NCBI RefSeq assembly: GCF_946404925.1
Contig: NZ_CAMJFM010000013.1
Span: forward strand, 19,990-83,989
Direction of reading: 5' to 3'
Source of the DNA: an uncultured Prevotella sp.
GTDB taxonomy: Bacteria > Bacteroidota > Bacteroidia > Bacteroidales > Bacteroidaceae
Length of the DNA: 64,000 bases
Both the position numbers and the translations under genes were made by a program. Every line of letters begins with the position of its first letter. Within the stretch, counting starts at the first letter, position 1. The notes beneath the pieces were generated by a model. The model saw nothing but the letters and a program-made list of their open reading frames with translations. It did no database searches and was not told the DNA's origin. Of the stretch, positions 8,481-16,278 are shown piece after piece.

Positions 8481-9260
8481 ATGTTCTTCGAATTCGGAAT
8501 CAAGGATTTTGTCGACATACTGCTTGTAGCGATGATACTCTACTACATCTACAGGCTTATGCGCGAGTCACGTTCACTGAATGTGTTTATTGGCATTCTG
8601 GTGTTCGTGATTACTTGGCTGTTTGTGTCGCAGATTCTTGAGATGCGTCTGTTGGGCTCTATCTTGGATAAGTTGGTTAGTGTGGGTGTTATAGCACTCA
8701 TCGTACTTTTCCAGGATGAAATACGCAGGTTCCTTTATAACGTAGGAGCTCATAGACGTATGAGGGCTTTTGTGCGCCTGTTCACATCTAAACACGATGA
8801 TGAAGAAAGCAAGAAGGCGCTGAAGGAGACAATCATGCCTATTGTTATGGCATCGATGAATATGAGTCGTGGCAAGGTGGGAGCGCTTATCGTTATAGAG
8901 CGTACTATGCCACTTGACGAGATAGCTATAACTGGCGATCAGATTGATTCGAATATCAATCAGCGATTGATAGAAAACATATTCTTCAAGAATTCTCCTC
9001 TTCATGATGGAGCTATGATTATCTCTAAGAAGCGCATCAGGGCTGCTGGTTGTATTCTGCCTGTTAGCCACGATATGGATATCCCCAAAGAGTTAGGACT
9101 CCGACATCGTGCAGCCATGGGTATTTCGCAGGAGAGTGATGCCGTAGCTGTTGTGGTTTCAGAGGAGACCGGCGCCATTTCGGTTGCAGTGAACGGCCAG
9201 TTCAACTTGCGACTTTCGGCTGAGGAACTGGAGAGTATCCTGACAAAGGAGTTGGAATAA
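8481..9260 (+). CDS. cdaA: Diadenylate cyclase CdaA (c-di-AMP synthase)
   Basis: CdaA makes the second messenger c-di-AMP from two ATP at the inner membrane. The 259 residues open with three hydrophobic segments (about 12-30, 35-55 and 60-80), then a linker and the DAC domain. The domain has the catalytic SPLHDGAMII (DGA motif) and LGLRHRAAMGIS (RHR motif) and ends with a typical EETGAISVAVNG strand. Length is normal. In Firmicutes the partner is the YbbR-domain protein CdaR with glmM; neither is next to it here. It appears to share the folP promoter. Downstream pta starts 39 bp later. Confidence 0.94.
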   Translation: MFFEFGIKDFVDILLVAMILYYIYRLMRESRSLNVFIGILVFVITWLFVSQILEMRLLGSILDKLVSVGVIALIVLFQDEIRRFLYNVGAHRRMRAFVRLFTSKHDDEESKKALKETIMPIVMASMNMSRGKVGALIVIERTMPLDEIAITGDQIDSNINQRLIENIFFKNSPLHDGAMIISKKRIRAAGCILPVSHDMDIPKELGLRHRAAMGISQESDAVAVVVSEETGAISVAVNGQFNLRLSAEELESILTKELE

Positions 9261-9299
9261 AAAGGAAAATAGTATTAACATTATAATATCAAACAAATT

Positions 9300-10310
9300 A
9301 TGGATCTATTAAGTCAAATTGTAGCGCGTGCTAAGAGTAACAAGCAGCGCATCGTGCTCCCTGAAGCAGAAGAGGAGCGTACTCTGTGTGCAGCCGATAA
9401 GGCTTTGGCTGACGACCTTGCAGACATCATTCTGATTGGTAATCCCGCTAAGGTTGAGGCTCTGGCTAAGGAGAAGGGCCTGACAAACATTGGTAAGGCC
9501 ACTCTTATCGACCCTGATAATTATGACAAGAGCGAGGAGCTGGCTGAGAAGTTGGCTGAAATCCGCAAGTCAAAGGGTATGACTATCGAGGAGGCTCGCA
9601 AACTCATTAAGAATCCTCTGTATCTGGGATGTATGATTATTAAGACTGAGGGTGCCGATGGTCAGATCAGTGGTGCTCTCTCTACTACTGGCGATACATT
9701 GCGTCCTGCTCTGCAGATTATCAAGTGCCAGCCTGGTATCACTTGCGTAAGCGGTGGTCTGCTGCTCATCTCTAAGCAGAAGCAGTATGGTGAGGATGGT
9801 GTACTCGTAGTTGCCGACGTAGCTGTAACACCAATGCCAGATGCAAATCAGCTTTCACAGATTGCTGTATGCACCGCTCAGATGGCAAAGGCCGTGGCCG
9901 GCTTCAAGGATCCTCGCGTAGCTATGCTCAGCTTCTCTACTAAGGGTAGCGCTAAGCATGAGGTAGTTGATAAGGTTGTCGAGGCTACTCGTCTGGCTAA
10001 GGAACTCGATCCTACACTGAAGATTGATGGTGAGCTGCAGGCTGATGCTGCTCTGGTTCCATCAGTAGGTGCCAAAAAGGCTCCTGGTTCTGATATCGCT
10101 GGTAAGGCTAACGTGCTGGTATTCCCTAACCTCGAGGTTGGTAACATCGGATATAAGATGGTTCAGCGTTTGGGCGATGCTATCGCTATCGGTCCTGTTC
10201 TGCAGGGTATCGCTCGTCCTGTAAACGATCTGTCTCGTGGTTGCTCTATTGATGACATCTATTATATGATTGCCATTACCGCTTGTCAGGCTATGGACGC
10301 CAAGAAGTAA
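9300..10310 (+). CDS. pta: Phosphate acetyltransferase
   Basis: Pta converts acetyl-CoA and phosphate to acetyl-phosphate and CoA. The 336 residues match the short, single-domain form. Recognisable segments are RIVLPEAEEERTLCAADKAL at the start, DGQISGALSTTGDTLRPALQ with the conserved Ser/Thr-rich turn, DVAVTPMPDANQLSQIA, and near the end NVLVFPNLEVGNIGYKMVQR with GPVLQGIARPVNDLSRG. ackA follows after 30 bp, forming the standard acetate-producing pair. Confidence 0.96.
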   Translation: MDLLSQIVARAKSNKQRIVLPEAEEERTLCAADKALADDLADIILIGNPAKVEALAKEKGLTNIGKATLIDPDNYDKSEELAEKLAEIRKSKGMTIEEARKLIKNPLYLGCMIIKTEGADGQISGALSTTGDTLRPALQIIKCQPGITCVSGGLLLISKQKQYGEDGVLVVADVAVTPMPDANQLSQIAVCTAQMAKAVAGFKDPRVAMLSFSTKGSAKHEVVDKVVEATRLAKELDPTLKIDGELQADAALVPSVGAKKAPGSDIAGKANVLVFPNLEVGNIGYKMVQRLGDAIAIGPVLQGIARPVNDLSRGCSIDDIYYMIAITACQAMDAKK

Positions 10311-10313
10311 TAC

Positions 10314-10340
10314 ATTAAACTTTAAGATTAAACATTAAAC
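10314..10340 (+). repeat. Heptamer tandem array before ackA
   Basis: Units of ATTAAAC, one shortened to six bases, fill the pta-ackA gap, and the last unit ends directly at the ackA ATG. The same unit family is found on the other strand in front of argG (61783-61803). The array takes the place of a ribosome-binding site. Confidence 0.6.
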
Positions 10341-11531
10341 ATGAAAATCCTTGTATTGAATTGTGGTTCGTCGTCAATTAAGTACGCTCTGTACAATATG
10401 GACGACAAGAGTGTGATGACTAGTGGTGGTGCCGAGCGCGTAGGTTTGGACAATGCCTTTGTAAAGGTAAAGCTGGCCAATGGCGAGAAGAAGCAGATTA
10501 TGCACGATATCCCTGAGCATACCGAGGGTGTTAAGTTCATCTTCTCTCTGCTTACCGATCCCGAGATTGGTGTGATTAAGAGTCTTGATGAGATTGATGC
10601 AGTTGGTCACCGTATGGTGCATGGCGGCGAGAAGTTTAATAAGTCGGTTATCCTGACCGATGAGGTTCTCAAGACCTTCGAGGAGTGCTCTGACTTGGCT
10701 CCGCTGCACAACCCAGCTAACCTGAAGGGTGTAAATGCCGTAAAGGAACTGATGCCTGGTCTGCCTCAGGTAGGTGTATTCGATACTGCTTTCCACCAGA
10801 CAATGCCTGCTAAGGCTTATATGTACGCTATTCCTTACGAGCTCTATGAGCAGTATGGTGTACGTCGTTATGGTTTCCATGGCACATCTCACCGCTACGT
10901 TTCTGCCCGTGCACTTGAGTTCTTGGGCATGAAGGCCGAGGGTACAAAGATGATTACCTGCCACATCGGTAATGGTGGTTCTATCGCTGCTGTTCTAGAT
11001 GGTAAGTGTATCGATACCTCTATGGGTCTTACCCCACTTGAGGGACTTGTTATGGGAACCCGTTCTGGTGATATCGATGGTGGTGCAGTTACATTCCTTG
11101 AGAAGAAACTGGGTCTGGATGCCGATGGCATGAGCAACCTGCTCAATAAGAAGAGTGGTGTAGCTGGTATCACTGGTGGCTCAAGCGATATGCGCGATGT
11201 AGAGAACGCTGCCAAGGCTGGTGAGCCCCGTGCCGTATTGGCTCAGCAGATGTACTTCTATCGTATTAAGAAGTATATTGGTGCTTATGCAGCTGCAATG
11301 GGTGGCGTAGACGTTATCGTATTCACTGCTGGTGTTGGCGAGAACCAGGTTTCAATGCGTTCTGCAGTATGCGAGGGTCTTGAGTTCCTGGGCGTTAAGT
11401 TCGACGAGCAGAAGAACAACATTCGTGGCGAAGAGGCTATCATCTCAGCCGACGATTCAAAGGTCAAGGTTGTAGTTATCCCAACCGATGAGGAGCTGAT
11501 GATAGCTACTGATACAATGAATCTGCTGTAA
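10341..11531 (+). CDS. ackA: Acetate kinase
   Basis: AckA converts acetyl-phosphate and ADP to acetate and ATP, the energy-yielding end of mixed-acid fermentation. The 396 residues begin with the signature VLNCGSSSIKYALY and contain HRMVHGGEKF, FDTAFHQTMP, YGFHGTSHRYVS, the second signature segment around HIGNGGSIAAV, MGLTPLEGLVMGTRSGDID, and FTAGVGENQ near the C-terminus. Length is typical. It is the last gene of the pta-ackA unit and is closed by a strong bidirectional hairpin. Confidence 0.97.
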   Translation: MKILVLNCGSSSIKYALYNMDDKSVMTSGGAERVGLDNAFVKVKLANGEKKQIMHDIPEHTEGVKFIFSLLTDPEIGVIKSLDEIDAVGHRMVHGGEKFNKSVILTDEVLKTFEECSDLAPLHNPANLKGVNAVKELMPGLPQVGVFDTAFHQTMPAKAYMYAIPYELYEQYGVRRYGFHGTSHRYVSARALEFLGMKAEGTKMITCHIGNGGSIAAVLDGKCIDTSMGLTPLEGLVMGTRSGDIDGGAVTFLEKKLGLDADGMSNLLNKKSGVAGITGGSSDMRDVENAAKAGEPRAVLAQQMYFYRIKKYIGAYAAAMGGVDVIVFTAGVGENQVSMRSAVCEGLEFLGVKFDEQKNNIRGEEAIISADDSKVKVVVIPTDEELMIATDTMNLL

Positions 11532-11551
11532 GCATCTTCTATATAATCTAA

Positions 11552-11579
11552 AAATCCCGCTCAATACCGAGCGGGATTT
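11552..11579. terminator. Bidirectional terminator between ackA and kdgK
   Basis: A perfect 11-bp inverted repeat (AAATCCCGCTC / GAGCGGGATTT) with a 6-nt loop is T-rich on the 3' side in both directions. It lies between the convergent ackA and sugar kinase genes. Confidence 0.88.
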
Positions 11580-11582
11580 ATT

Positions 11583-12644
11583 TTATCCAATAGTCTTGTA
11601 GAGTGTCGATATATTATAATGTCCTTCCATCACGTCCAGAATCTCATCTTCGGTCGATAGGTTGAAGTCGCCGGGAATGGTATTCTTCAGCGCAGCAGCT
11701 GCCAACGAGTAGTTCAGCTGCTTCTGCATGTCGTTGGGGAAGATACTGATGGCGTGCAGCCATCCTCCCATGAATGCATCGCCCACACCTACAGGGTCTA
11801 TCACATCAGGAATGTCAATGATGGGTGATTGCAGCAGTTTTCCTTCAGTCCAAAGCAGACCTGTCAGTGTGTGGTGTTTAGAACTAACGATATTACGCAT
11901 GCCCATCATCCAGTGTTTCAGTCGCGGATATTGTGCGTGCAACTCATCAAACCACTCACCATACTCTTTCATCTGCATCTCAAAGTTGGAGTCGGTAGCT
12001 GTGAATGGGGGCTGCTTGTGTTGTGATAACCATTCAAATTCGATAGCGTCACCAAACATCATGTCGCAGCGTGATAGCATGCGGCTCAGTGTCTCGCGTG
12101 GCTGTGCGCCCTCGTATTTCCACAGATTCTTTCGGTAGTTGATGTCGAAACAAACGGTAACACCTAGCTCGTCTGCAATGTCGAGAGCCTCGAATGTTGC
12201 CTCGGCAGCTTGAGCTGAAATGGCTGCAGTGATACCTGATACGTGGAAGTATGCACAATCTTTAAGTATATCGTGCCAGGGAATCATGCCAGGCTTAAGA
12301 TCGTAGTAAGCCGAACCAGAACGGTCGTAAATGACTTTTGCAGGACGCATACCTGCTGCAGGTTCAAAGTAATAGGTGCCGATGCGTTGTCCGCCATAAA
12401 TCACTTTGCCGGTGTCAACACCAAGTTGAGCCAGATTCATGGCTCCGGCATGTCCTACTGGCGTGTCGGGCAGTCGGGTGATGTAGGTCACGTCTTCGCC
12501 CTGTGTGGCCAGTGATACTGCCACGTTAGCCTCGCTACCACCATACTTGCTGGTAAACAGGTCGCCCTGAGTGAGTCGCAGTTGTCCGGGTTTCGAGAAC
12601 CTGAGCAACAGCTCGCCGAATGTTACTATCTTCTTTCCCTTCAT
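11583..12644 (-). CDS. kdgK: PfkB-family sugar kinase, 2-keto-3-deoxygluconate kinase type
   Basis: A ribokinase/PfkB-fold kinase. The N-terminal KIVTFGELLLRFSKPG with GGSEANVAVSLA (substrate-binding GG turn) and the C-terminal DPVGVGDAFMGGWLHA (anion hole and catalytic Asp) are clear. Overall it looks most like 2-dehydro-3-deoxygluconate kinase, used in uronate breakdown, and that specificity is inference. The start is the ATG at 12644; a TTG three codons upstream is also in frame. No other uronate gene is nearby, so it stands alone between convergent and divergent neighbours with its own -7 element. Confidence 0.82.
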   Translation of the reverse strand: MKGKKIVTFGELLLRFSKPGQLRLTQGDLFTSKYGGSEANVAVSLATQGEDVTYITRLPDTPVGHAGAMNLAQLGVDTGKVIYGGQRIGTYYFEPAAGMRPAKVIYDRSGSAYYDLKPGMIPWHDILKDCAYFHVSGITAAISAQAAEATFEALDIADELGVTVCFDINYRKNLWKYEGAQPRETLSRMLSRCDMMFGDAIEFEWLSQHKQPPFTATDSNFEMQMKEYGEWFDELHAQYPRLKHWMMGMRNIVSSKHHTLTGLLWTEGKLLQSPIIDIPDVIDPVGVGDAFMGGWLHAISIFPNDMQKQLNYSLAAAALKNTIPGDFNLSTEDEILDVMEGHYNISTLYKTIG

Positions 12645-12673
12645 GTTGGTCAAAATTTCTGTTAACTTCGCTG

Positions 12674-12681
12674 CAAAGATA
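12674..12681 (-). promoter_or_regulatory. -7 element of kdgK promoter
   Basis: TATCTTTG on the minus strand lies 29 bp upstream of the kdgK ATG. A -33 TTG at the standard spacing is not evident. Confidence 0.55.
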
Positions 12682-12751
12682 CATATTTTAATTCAAAAAG
12701 ACTTAATGTTACATTAATTTTTATATCTGTAAGATATTATAATACTCCATT

Positions 12752-12783
12752 TTGGTTAGATATGCAGAAAAGTATTACATTTG
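12752..12783 (+). promoter_or_regulatory. Promoter of the 12805 gene
   Basis: The -33 TTG (12752-12754) is 21 bp from the -7 element TACATTTG (12776-12783). The gene start follows 21 bp later. Confidence 0.6.
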
Positions 12784-12804
12784 CAGCCGTATTGAAAAGA
12801 CTAA

Positions 12805-13383
12805 ATGATGAATCGGCTGTATCTCATAGCGATGTTGATTTTATGTTGCGTTGTGGCAAGAGCCCAACGAAAGTTGGTTGTGGCCAGTCTGGAATCTAAG
12901 ACTCCACAGCGCGATGTGAAGGTGCGTATTGACAACGGACCAGAGATTCGTACTCCCTGGCACGGTCAGATAGAAGTACCAGATAGTTTTAAACGCATAG
13001 ACTTCTGTCATCCCAAGTTCCAGCGCCGATACGTATTGTACGATGAAGTGAAGGGCGATACCATATATCTTATACCGGCCTTACACGCTATCGATGAGGT
13101 GGTGGTATATGGAGAAAACAAAATGAAGAAACATATGGCTGATATTTTCCGACCTACAACTCCATCGCAGCCGCAGCTGCCGCAAGTGCTCACTACCGGT
13201 CCTAATGTTCTGGCCATAATGGCATGGCTATATGATGTTACTGTAGGACCGAAGATTGAAGCCCGTCAACGACGCAAACAAGCCTTGAAGAAGGTGCGTG
13301 CTCAGGAACAGGAGTACGAACAGCGCTGGGCTGCATTGCAGGATACGACATATTATAAAAGACAAAACGTAACAAAACCATAG
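12805..13383 (+). CDS. Small exported protein with carboxypeptidase-regulatory-like domain
   Basis: A 192-residue protein with a signal peptide (LYLIAMLILCCVVARAQ). The next ~75 residues (LVVASLESKTPQRDVKVRID, then TPWHGQIEVPDSFKRIDFCHPKFQRRYV) look like the beta-sandwich found at the front of SusC-type receptors. It ends with ALHAIDEVVVYGENK, much like the EVVVVGYG box where such receptors continue into the plug, but here the protein continues into a basic, helical tail (KIEARQRRKQALKKVRAQEQE). Function is unknown; it may be a stand-alone envelope adaptor. Its stop codon is inside the repeat hairpin at 13374-13410. Confidence 0.75.
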   Translation: MMNRLYLIAMLILCCVVARAQRKLVVASLESKTPQRDVKVRIDNGPEIRTPWHGQIEVPDSFKRIDFCHPKFQRRYVLYDEVKGDTIYLIPALHAIDEVVVYGENKMKKHMADIFRPTTPSQPQLPQVLTTGPNVLAIMAWLYDVTVGPKIEARQRRKQALKKVRAQEQEYEQRWAALQDTTYYKRQNVTKP

Positions 13384-13454
13384 CTTTGACGTTATGAAAG
13401 CTATGGTTTTGAGGTGCGAAAGCTATGGTTTCGTGGTGTAAAACCTATGCTTTT
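13374..13454. repeat. Intergenic array, period about 22 bp, with inverted first copy
   Basis: Four copies of a 13-15-nt word start at 13374, 13397, 13419 and 13440 (steps of 23, 22 and 21). The first (AAAACCATAGCTTT) is inverted relative to the second (AAAGCTATGGTTTT), forming a 14-bp perfect hairpin with a 9-nt loop. The third repeats the second, and the fourth (AAAACCTATGCTTTT) is again inverted with two changes. It spans the convergent stop codons of the 12805 gene and lpxH. The hairpin may terminate transcription in both directions, though its flanks are only mildly T-rich. Confidence 0.75.
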
Positions 13455-14217
13455 ATGGCTTACTTTCTCCTTCGATATATTGCGAGAGCAGCAGGTGCTC
13501 GCCATCGTAGACGATGTATGAGAATTGCGTAATCCAATCGCCAAGGATAATCATGCGGGCTTTTTTGGTGAGTTGTAGGTCAACCTCGATGTGGCGATGA
13601 CCATAGATAAAGTAGTCTACGTTGGAGTGATATTGTATATACTTCTTGGTGTACAGCACTAAATGTTCGCGGTTCTCGCCCATATAGGCTGGCTCCTCAC
13701 CGTTAGGACGTTTCAGGCGACTGTGCTTGGCCCAGTTCAGACCGAACCACATGCCCCAACGTGGATGTAAGGCCGAAAAGGCCCACTGGCATGCTTTGTT
13801 GTGGAATATGCTCTTAATCAGCTTGAAGCTTTTGTTAGGGTCGCCCAGTCCATCACCGTGGGCCAGATAAAACATCTTGCCATAGATTTCAGTGGTCTCG
13901 GGTTTCTTGTGTAGTATCACACCGCACTCCTTTTCAAGATATTCGTAGGCCCAGATGTCGTGGTTGCCTGTAAAGTAGTGCACCTCTACGCCCATGTCGG
14001 TGAGCTCCGATAACTTACCTAAGAATCGGGTGTAGCCTTTGGGTACTACAAATTTATATTCGTACCAGAAGTCGAACATGTCGCCAAGCAGATAGATGGC
14101 GGCAGCCTTCTCCTTGATACTGTCCAGAAAACGAACCAGTCGTCGCTCCTGCATCCTCTGGTGCGGTATAGCCAACGACCCAAGATGGGCGTCTGATAAA
14201 AAGTATACGTTCTTCAT
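13453..14217 (-). CDS. lpxH: UDP-2,3-diacylglucosamine diphosphatase
   Basis: LpxH cleaves UDP-2,3-diacylglucosamine to lipid X and UMP in lipid A synthesis at the inner membrane. It is a calcineurin-type phosphoesterase with the metal ligand motifs in order: FLSDAHLGS, LGDMFDFWYEY, FTGNHDIWAYE, AHGDGLGD and YGHRHIEV. The ATG at 14217 is one base after the stop of the upstream gene and directly precedes the first strand (KNVYFLSDAHL). An in-frame start at 14232 would overlap the upstream gene and add five residues. It is the last gene of the efp operon. Confidence 0.92.
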   Translation of the reverse strand: MKNVYFLSDAHLGSLAIPHQRMQERRLVRFLDSIKEKAAAIYLLGDMFDFWYEYKFVVPKGYTRFLGKLSELTDMGVEVHYFTGNHDIWAYEYLEKECGVILHKKPETTEIYGKMFYLAHGDGLGDPNKSFKLIKSIFHNKACQWAFSALHPRWGMWFGLNWAKHSRLKRPNGEEPAYMGENREHLVLYTKKYIQYHSNVDYFIYGHRHIEVDLQLTKKARMIILGDWITQFSYIVYDGEHLLLSQYIEGESKP

Positions 14218-14218
14218 A

Positions 14219-14539
14219 TTAGTCGAATCCAAGTTCTACACGGGCTTCTTCGCTCATCATTGATTGATCCCAAGCAGGTTCGAAAACCAGGTTAACGTTC
14301 GAACCTTTGATGCCTTCTACGCTCTCAACCTTGGTGCGCACATCCTCGAGAATGTAGTCGGCTGCAGGGCAGTTGGGCGCTGTAAAGGTCATATCAAGGT
14401 CAACGTTATAATCCTCCTTGACATCTATCTTGTAAATCATTCCCAAATCGTAGATGTTTACTGGTATCTCAGGATCGTAAACGGTCTTGAGTACATCCAC
14501 GATTCTCTCTTCTATCTGAGTCTTCTCTTCTTGTGTCAT
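14219..14539 (-). CDS. MIP18/DUF59-family iron-sulfur assembly factor (SufT-like)
   Basis: A 106-residue single-domain protein of the MIP18/DUF59 family, which helps load iron-sulfur clusters onto target proteins. Typical segments are VLKTVYDPEIPVNIYDLGMIY and the active Cys context MTFTAPNCPAADYI, then a C-terminal VFEPAWDQSMMSEEARVELG block. The ATG at 14539 gives the normal length; an upstream in-frame extension to 14599 overlaps radC and is unlikely. It lies between radC and lpxH, without other Suf genes nearby. The client proteins are unknown. Confidence 0.85.
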   Translation of the reverse strand: MTQEEKTQIEERIVDVLKTVYDPEIPVNIYDLGMIYKIDVKEDYNVDLDMTFTAPNCPAADYILEDVRTKVESVEGIKGSNVNLVFEPAWDQSMMSEEARVELGFD

Positions 14540-14558
14540 AATGTATATGTTTTGTTTG

Positions 14559-15248
14559 TTAGCATTTTCCTTCTTCGTGATAGCTGTAGTAGTGCCCATC
14601 GGTAACGATGACGTGATCCATAAAGCGGATGTCCATCGTATGACAGGCCTGCATGATGCTTCGGGTCAGGTCTTGATCTTGCTTACTTGGTGTGAGCTTG
14701 CCCGATGGATGATTGTGGCATACTGCCAGTTGTGTGGCGTTGCATAGCAGTGCCTCACGCATGATAATGCGGATGTCGACTGCAGTGGCTGTGATGCCGC
14801 CATGTGATATGCGTACTTTCCTGATAAGACGATGGTTCTGATTGAGCATTAATGCCCAGAACTCTTCTACGTCCAGGTCTTGCATCACTGGATGCATGTG
14901 ATTATATATCAGTGTTGCTGTGCCAAGGTCTGGTCGCTCTTCGGGCGATTCCATCTGTCTGCGTTTACCCAGTTCGCAGGCAGCTAGAATGGTGATGGCC
15001 TTAGCTGGTCCTACGCCATTATACTGACATAGGTCGTGTATGGACTTCTTGCCGAGTGTGTTCAGGCTGTTGTTGCATTCGTTAAGAATGCGTTTCATCA
15101 AATCTACCGCACTCTCCTTGGTTGAGCCTGATCCAATCAGTATCGCCAATAGCTCAGCGCTGCTCAGTGCCTCAGCACCCAGCGAAGCCATCTTCTCGCG
15201 AGGACGATCCTCTTCGGCCCACTGATTTATGTTCAGTTTGTCGCTCAT
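14559..15248 (-). CDS. radC: RadC/JAB-domain protein
   Basis: A 229-residue RadC family protein. An N-terminal helix-hairpin-helix-like part (LLAILIGSGSTKESAVDLMKR, then LCQYNGVGPAKAITILAACE) is followed by the JAB1/MPN-type metal site VCHNHPSGKLTPSKQDQDLT, with the HxHPSG...D signature intact, and LMDHVIVTDGHYYSY at the end. Despite the historical name, the molecular activity of the family is not settled. It overlaps the end of the glycosyltransferase gene by 4 nt and is probably coupled to it. Confidence 0.9.
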   Translation of the reverse strand: MSDKLNINQWAEEDRPREKMASLGAEALSSAELLAILIGSGSTKESAVDLMKRILNECNNSLNTLGKKSIHDLCQYNGVGPAKAITILAACELGKRRQMESPEERPDLGTATLIYNHMHPVMQDLDVEEFWALMLNQNHRLIRKVRISHGGITATAVDIRIIMREALLCNATQLAVCHNHPSGKLTPSKQDQDLTRSIMQACHTMDIRFMDHVIVTDGHYYSYHEEGKC

Positions 15249-16249
15249 TTGTAGAAGTTCTTTTCAAAAGCGGTGAATTCGTCTTGTTTCAGAATGCAGC
15301 GTTTCCACCATGACTCTATGAAGCCGAATCCGTAGCCCATCAGTTGGACAAAGGCGGCGGGGATGCTGAGTAATCCTACCCAAAGACTTTTGTTCTTGAT
15401 GCTGGAATCAATGCAGATAATTGCGCTATATAATATAATAGGTACGCACGCGAGGGGGAAGAAAAGCGCGATGAGTAGCAGCCCGATTACGCCCAAAGTA
15501 AAGACTGTGGGTAGCAGATGAACAAGTTTCATGGTGCCTGGGTGACGCTTTTCGAGATTGATACGGGCGATACCGCTGTTGTAAACCTGACGGAAGAACT
15601 TGCGGAAGTCTGTGCGACGTTTGTGCCAAACCCAGGCATTAGGGAAAAGACGTGGCATATAGCCTGCCTCGACGATACGATACGAGAAATCGATATCCTC
15701 GCCAAAGCGCATCTTTGTGAATCCTTCAAGCTGCAGATACACATCACGGCGTATACCCATGTTGAACGAACGTGGATAGAACTTGTCGAGTTTGGCCTTT
15801 CCACCTCTGATGCCACCTGTGGTAAAGAACGAGGTCATCGAATAGCTGATGGCTTTCTGTACCGGAGTGAACGACGGATGTGCAGCATCAGGACCGCCCC
15901 ATGCTGCTATAGAGGGGAGAGGTAAGAGGTGAGAGGTGAGAGACTTCTCAACTGCTTCCAGATAGCCCTTGGGCAGTACTACGTCGCTGTCGAGTATGAT
16001 CAGCCATTCGCCGTTAGAGCGTTCGGCTCCATAGTTGCGGCTTTGGCCGGGACCACTGTTCTCCTTGGCGTAATAATGCAAATCAAGGATGCTTGCGTAT
16101 TTATCGCAAACATCCTTGCATGGTTTTATAGATCCGTCTTCCACAATAATTACTTCGAAATCCTTAAGAGTCTGGAGTGTCAGGCTTTCGAGTAATTCGT
16201 CCACTTCATCGGGACGGTTGTAGACGGGGACAATGATCGAATATTTCAA
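15245..16249 (-). CDS. Family 2 glycosyltransferase, membrane-anchored, TTG start
   Basis: A GT-A fold glycosyltransferase: YSIIVPVYNRPDEVDELLESL at the start, VIIVEDGS, GPGQSRNYGAERSNGEWLIILDSDV (DxD motif), a later RFGEDIDFSYRIVEAG acceptor segment, and two hydrophobic segments near 260-310 that should anchor it to the inner membrane. The start must be TTG at 16249. An in-frame stop lies two codons upstream and the first beta strand begins at residue 3. The TTG sits inside a heptamer array (16247-16274). A second, purine-rich heptamer array is embedded in the coding region at 15918-15945, around the SLTSHLLPLPS segment. The donor and acceptor are unknown; lpxH nearby hints at envelope glycans. 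Confidence 0.85.
   Translation of the reverse strand: MKYSIIVPVYNRPDEVDELLESLTLQTLKDFEVIIVEDGSIKPCKDVCDKYASILDLHYYAKENSGPGQSRNYGAERSNGEWLIILDSDVVLPKGYLEAVEKSLTSHLLPLPSIAAWGGPDAAHPSFTPVQKAISYSMTSFFTTGGIRGGKAKLDKFYPRSFNMGIRRDVYLQLEGFTKMRFGEDIDFSYRIVEAGYMPRLFPNAWVWHKRRTDFRKFFRQVYNSGIARINLEKRHPGTMKLVHLLPTVFTLGVIGLLLIALFFPLACVPIILYSAIICIDSSIKNKSLWVGLLSIPAAFVQLMGYGFGFIESWWKRCILKQDEFTAFEKNFYK
15918..15945. repeat. Heptamer array inside the glycosyltransferase gene
   Basis: Four to five 7-nt units of the form GAGGTGA (plus strand) lie within the reading frame. The same unit, complementary, occurs between proC and the LolA-like gene (57591-57604). Loss or gain of one unit would shift the frame of the glycosyltransferase. 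Confidence 0.6.
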
Positions 16250-16274
16250 TGTTCAATCTTCAATGATCAATCAA
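16247..16274. repeat. Heptamer array at the glycosyltransferase start
   Basis: Four 7-nt units of the form CAATSWT lie between efp and the glycosyltransferase. On the coding strand they read ATTGAAM, and the last one supplies the TTG start codon at 16249. Confidence 0.65.
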
Positions 16275-16278
16275 GGAA

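Noticed and set aside
13374..13454. Possible CRISPR array
   Set aside because: The copies alternate in orientation, are only 13-15 nt long, and the 8-9-nt gaps are too short for spacers. No cas gene is nearby. The arrays at 31334 and 63705 fail for the same reasons.
14540..14599. N-terminal extension of the MIP18-like protein
   Set aside because: It overlaps the 3' end of radC and adds 20 residues not typical of the family; the ATG at 14539 gives the usual length.
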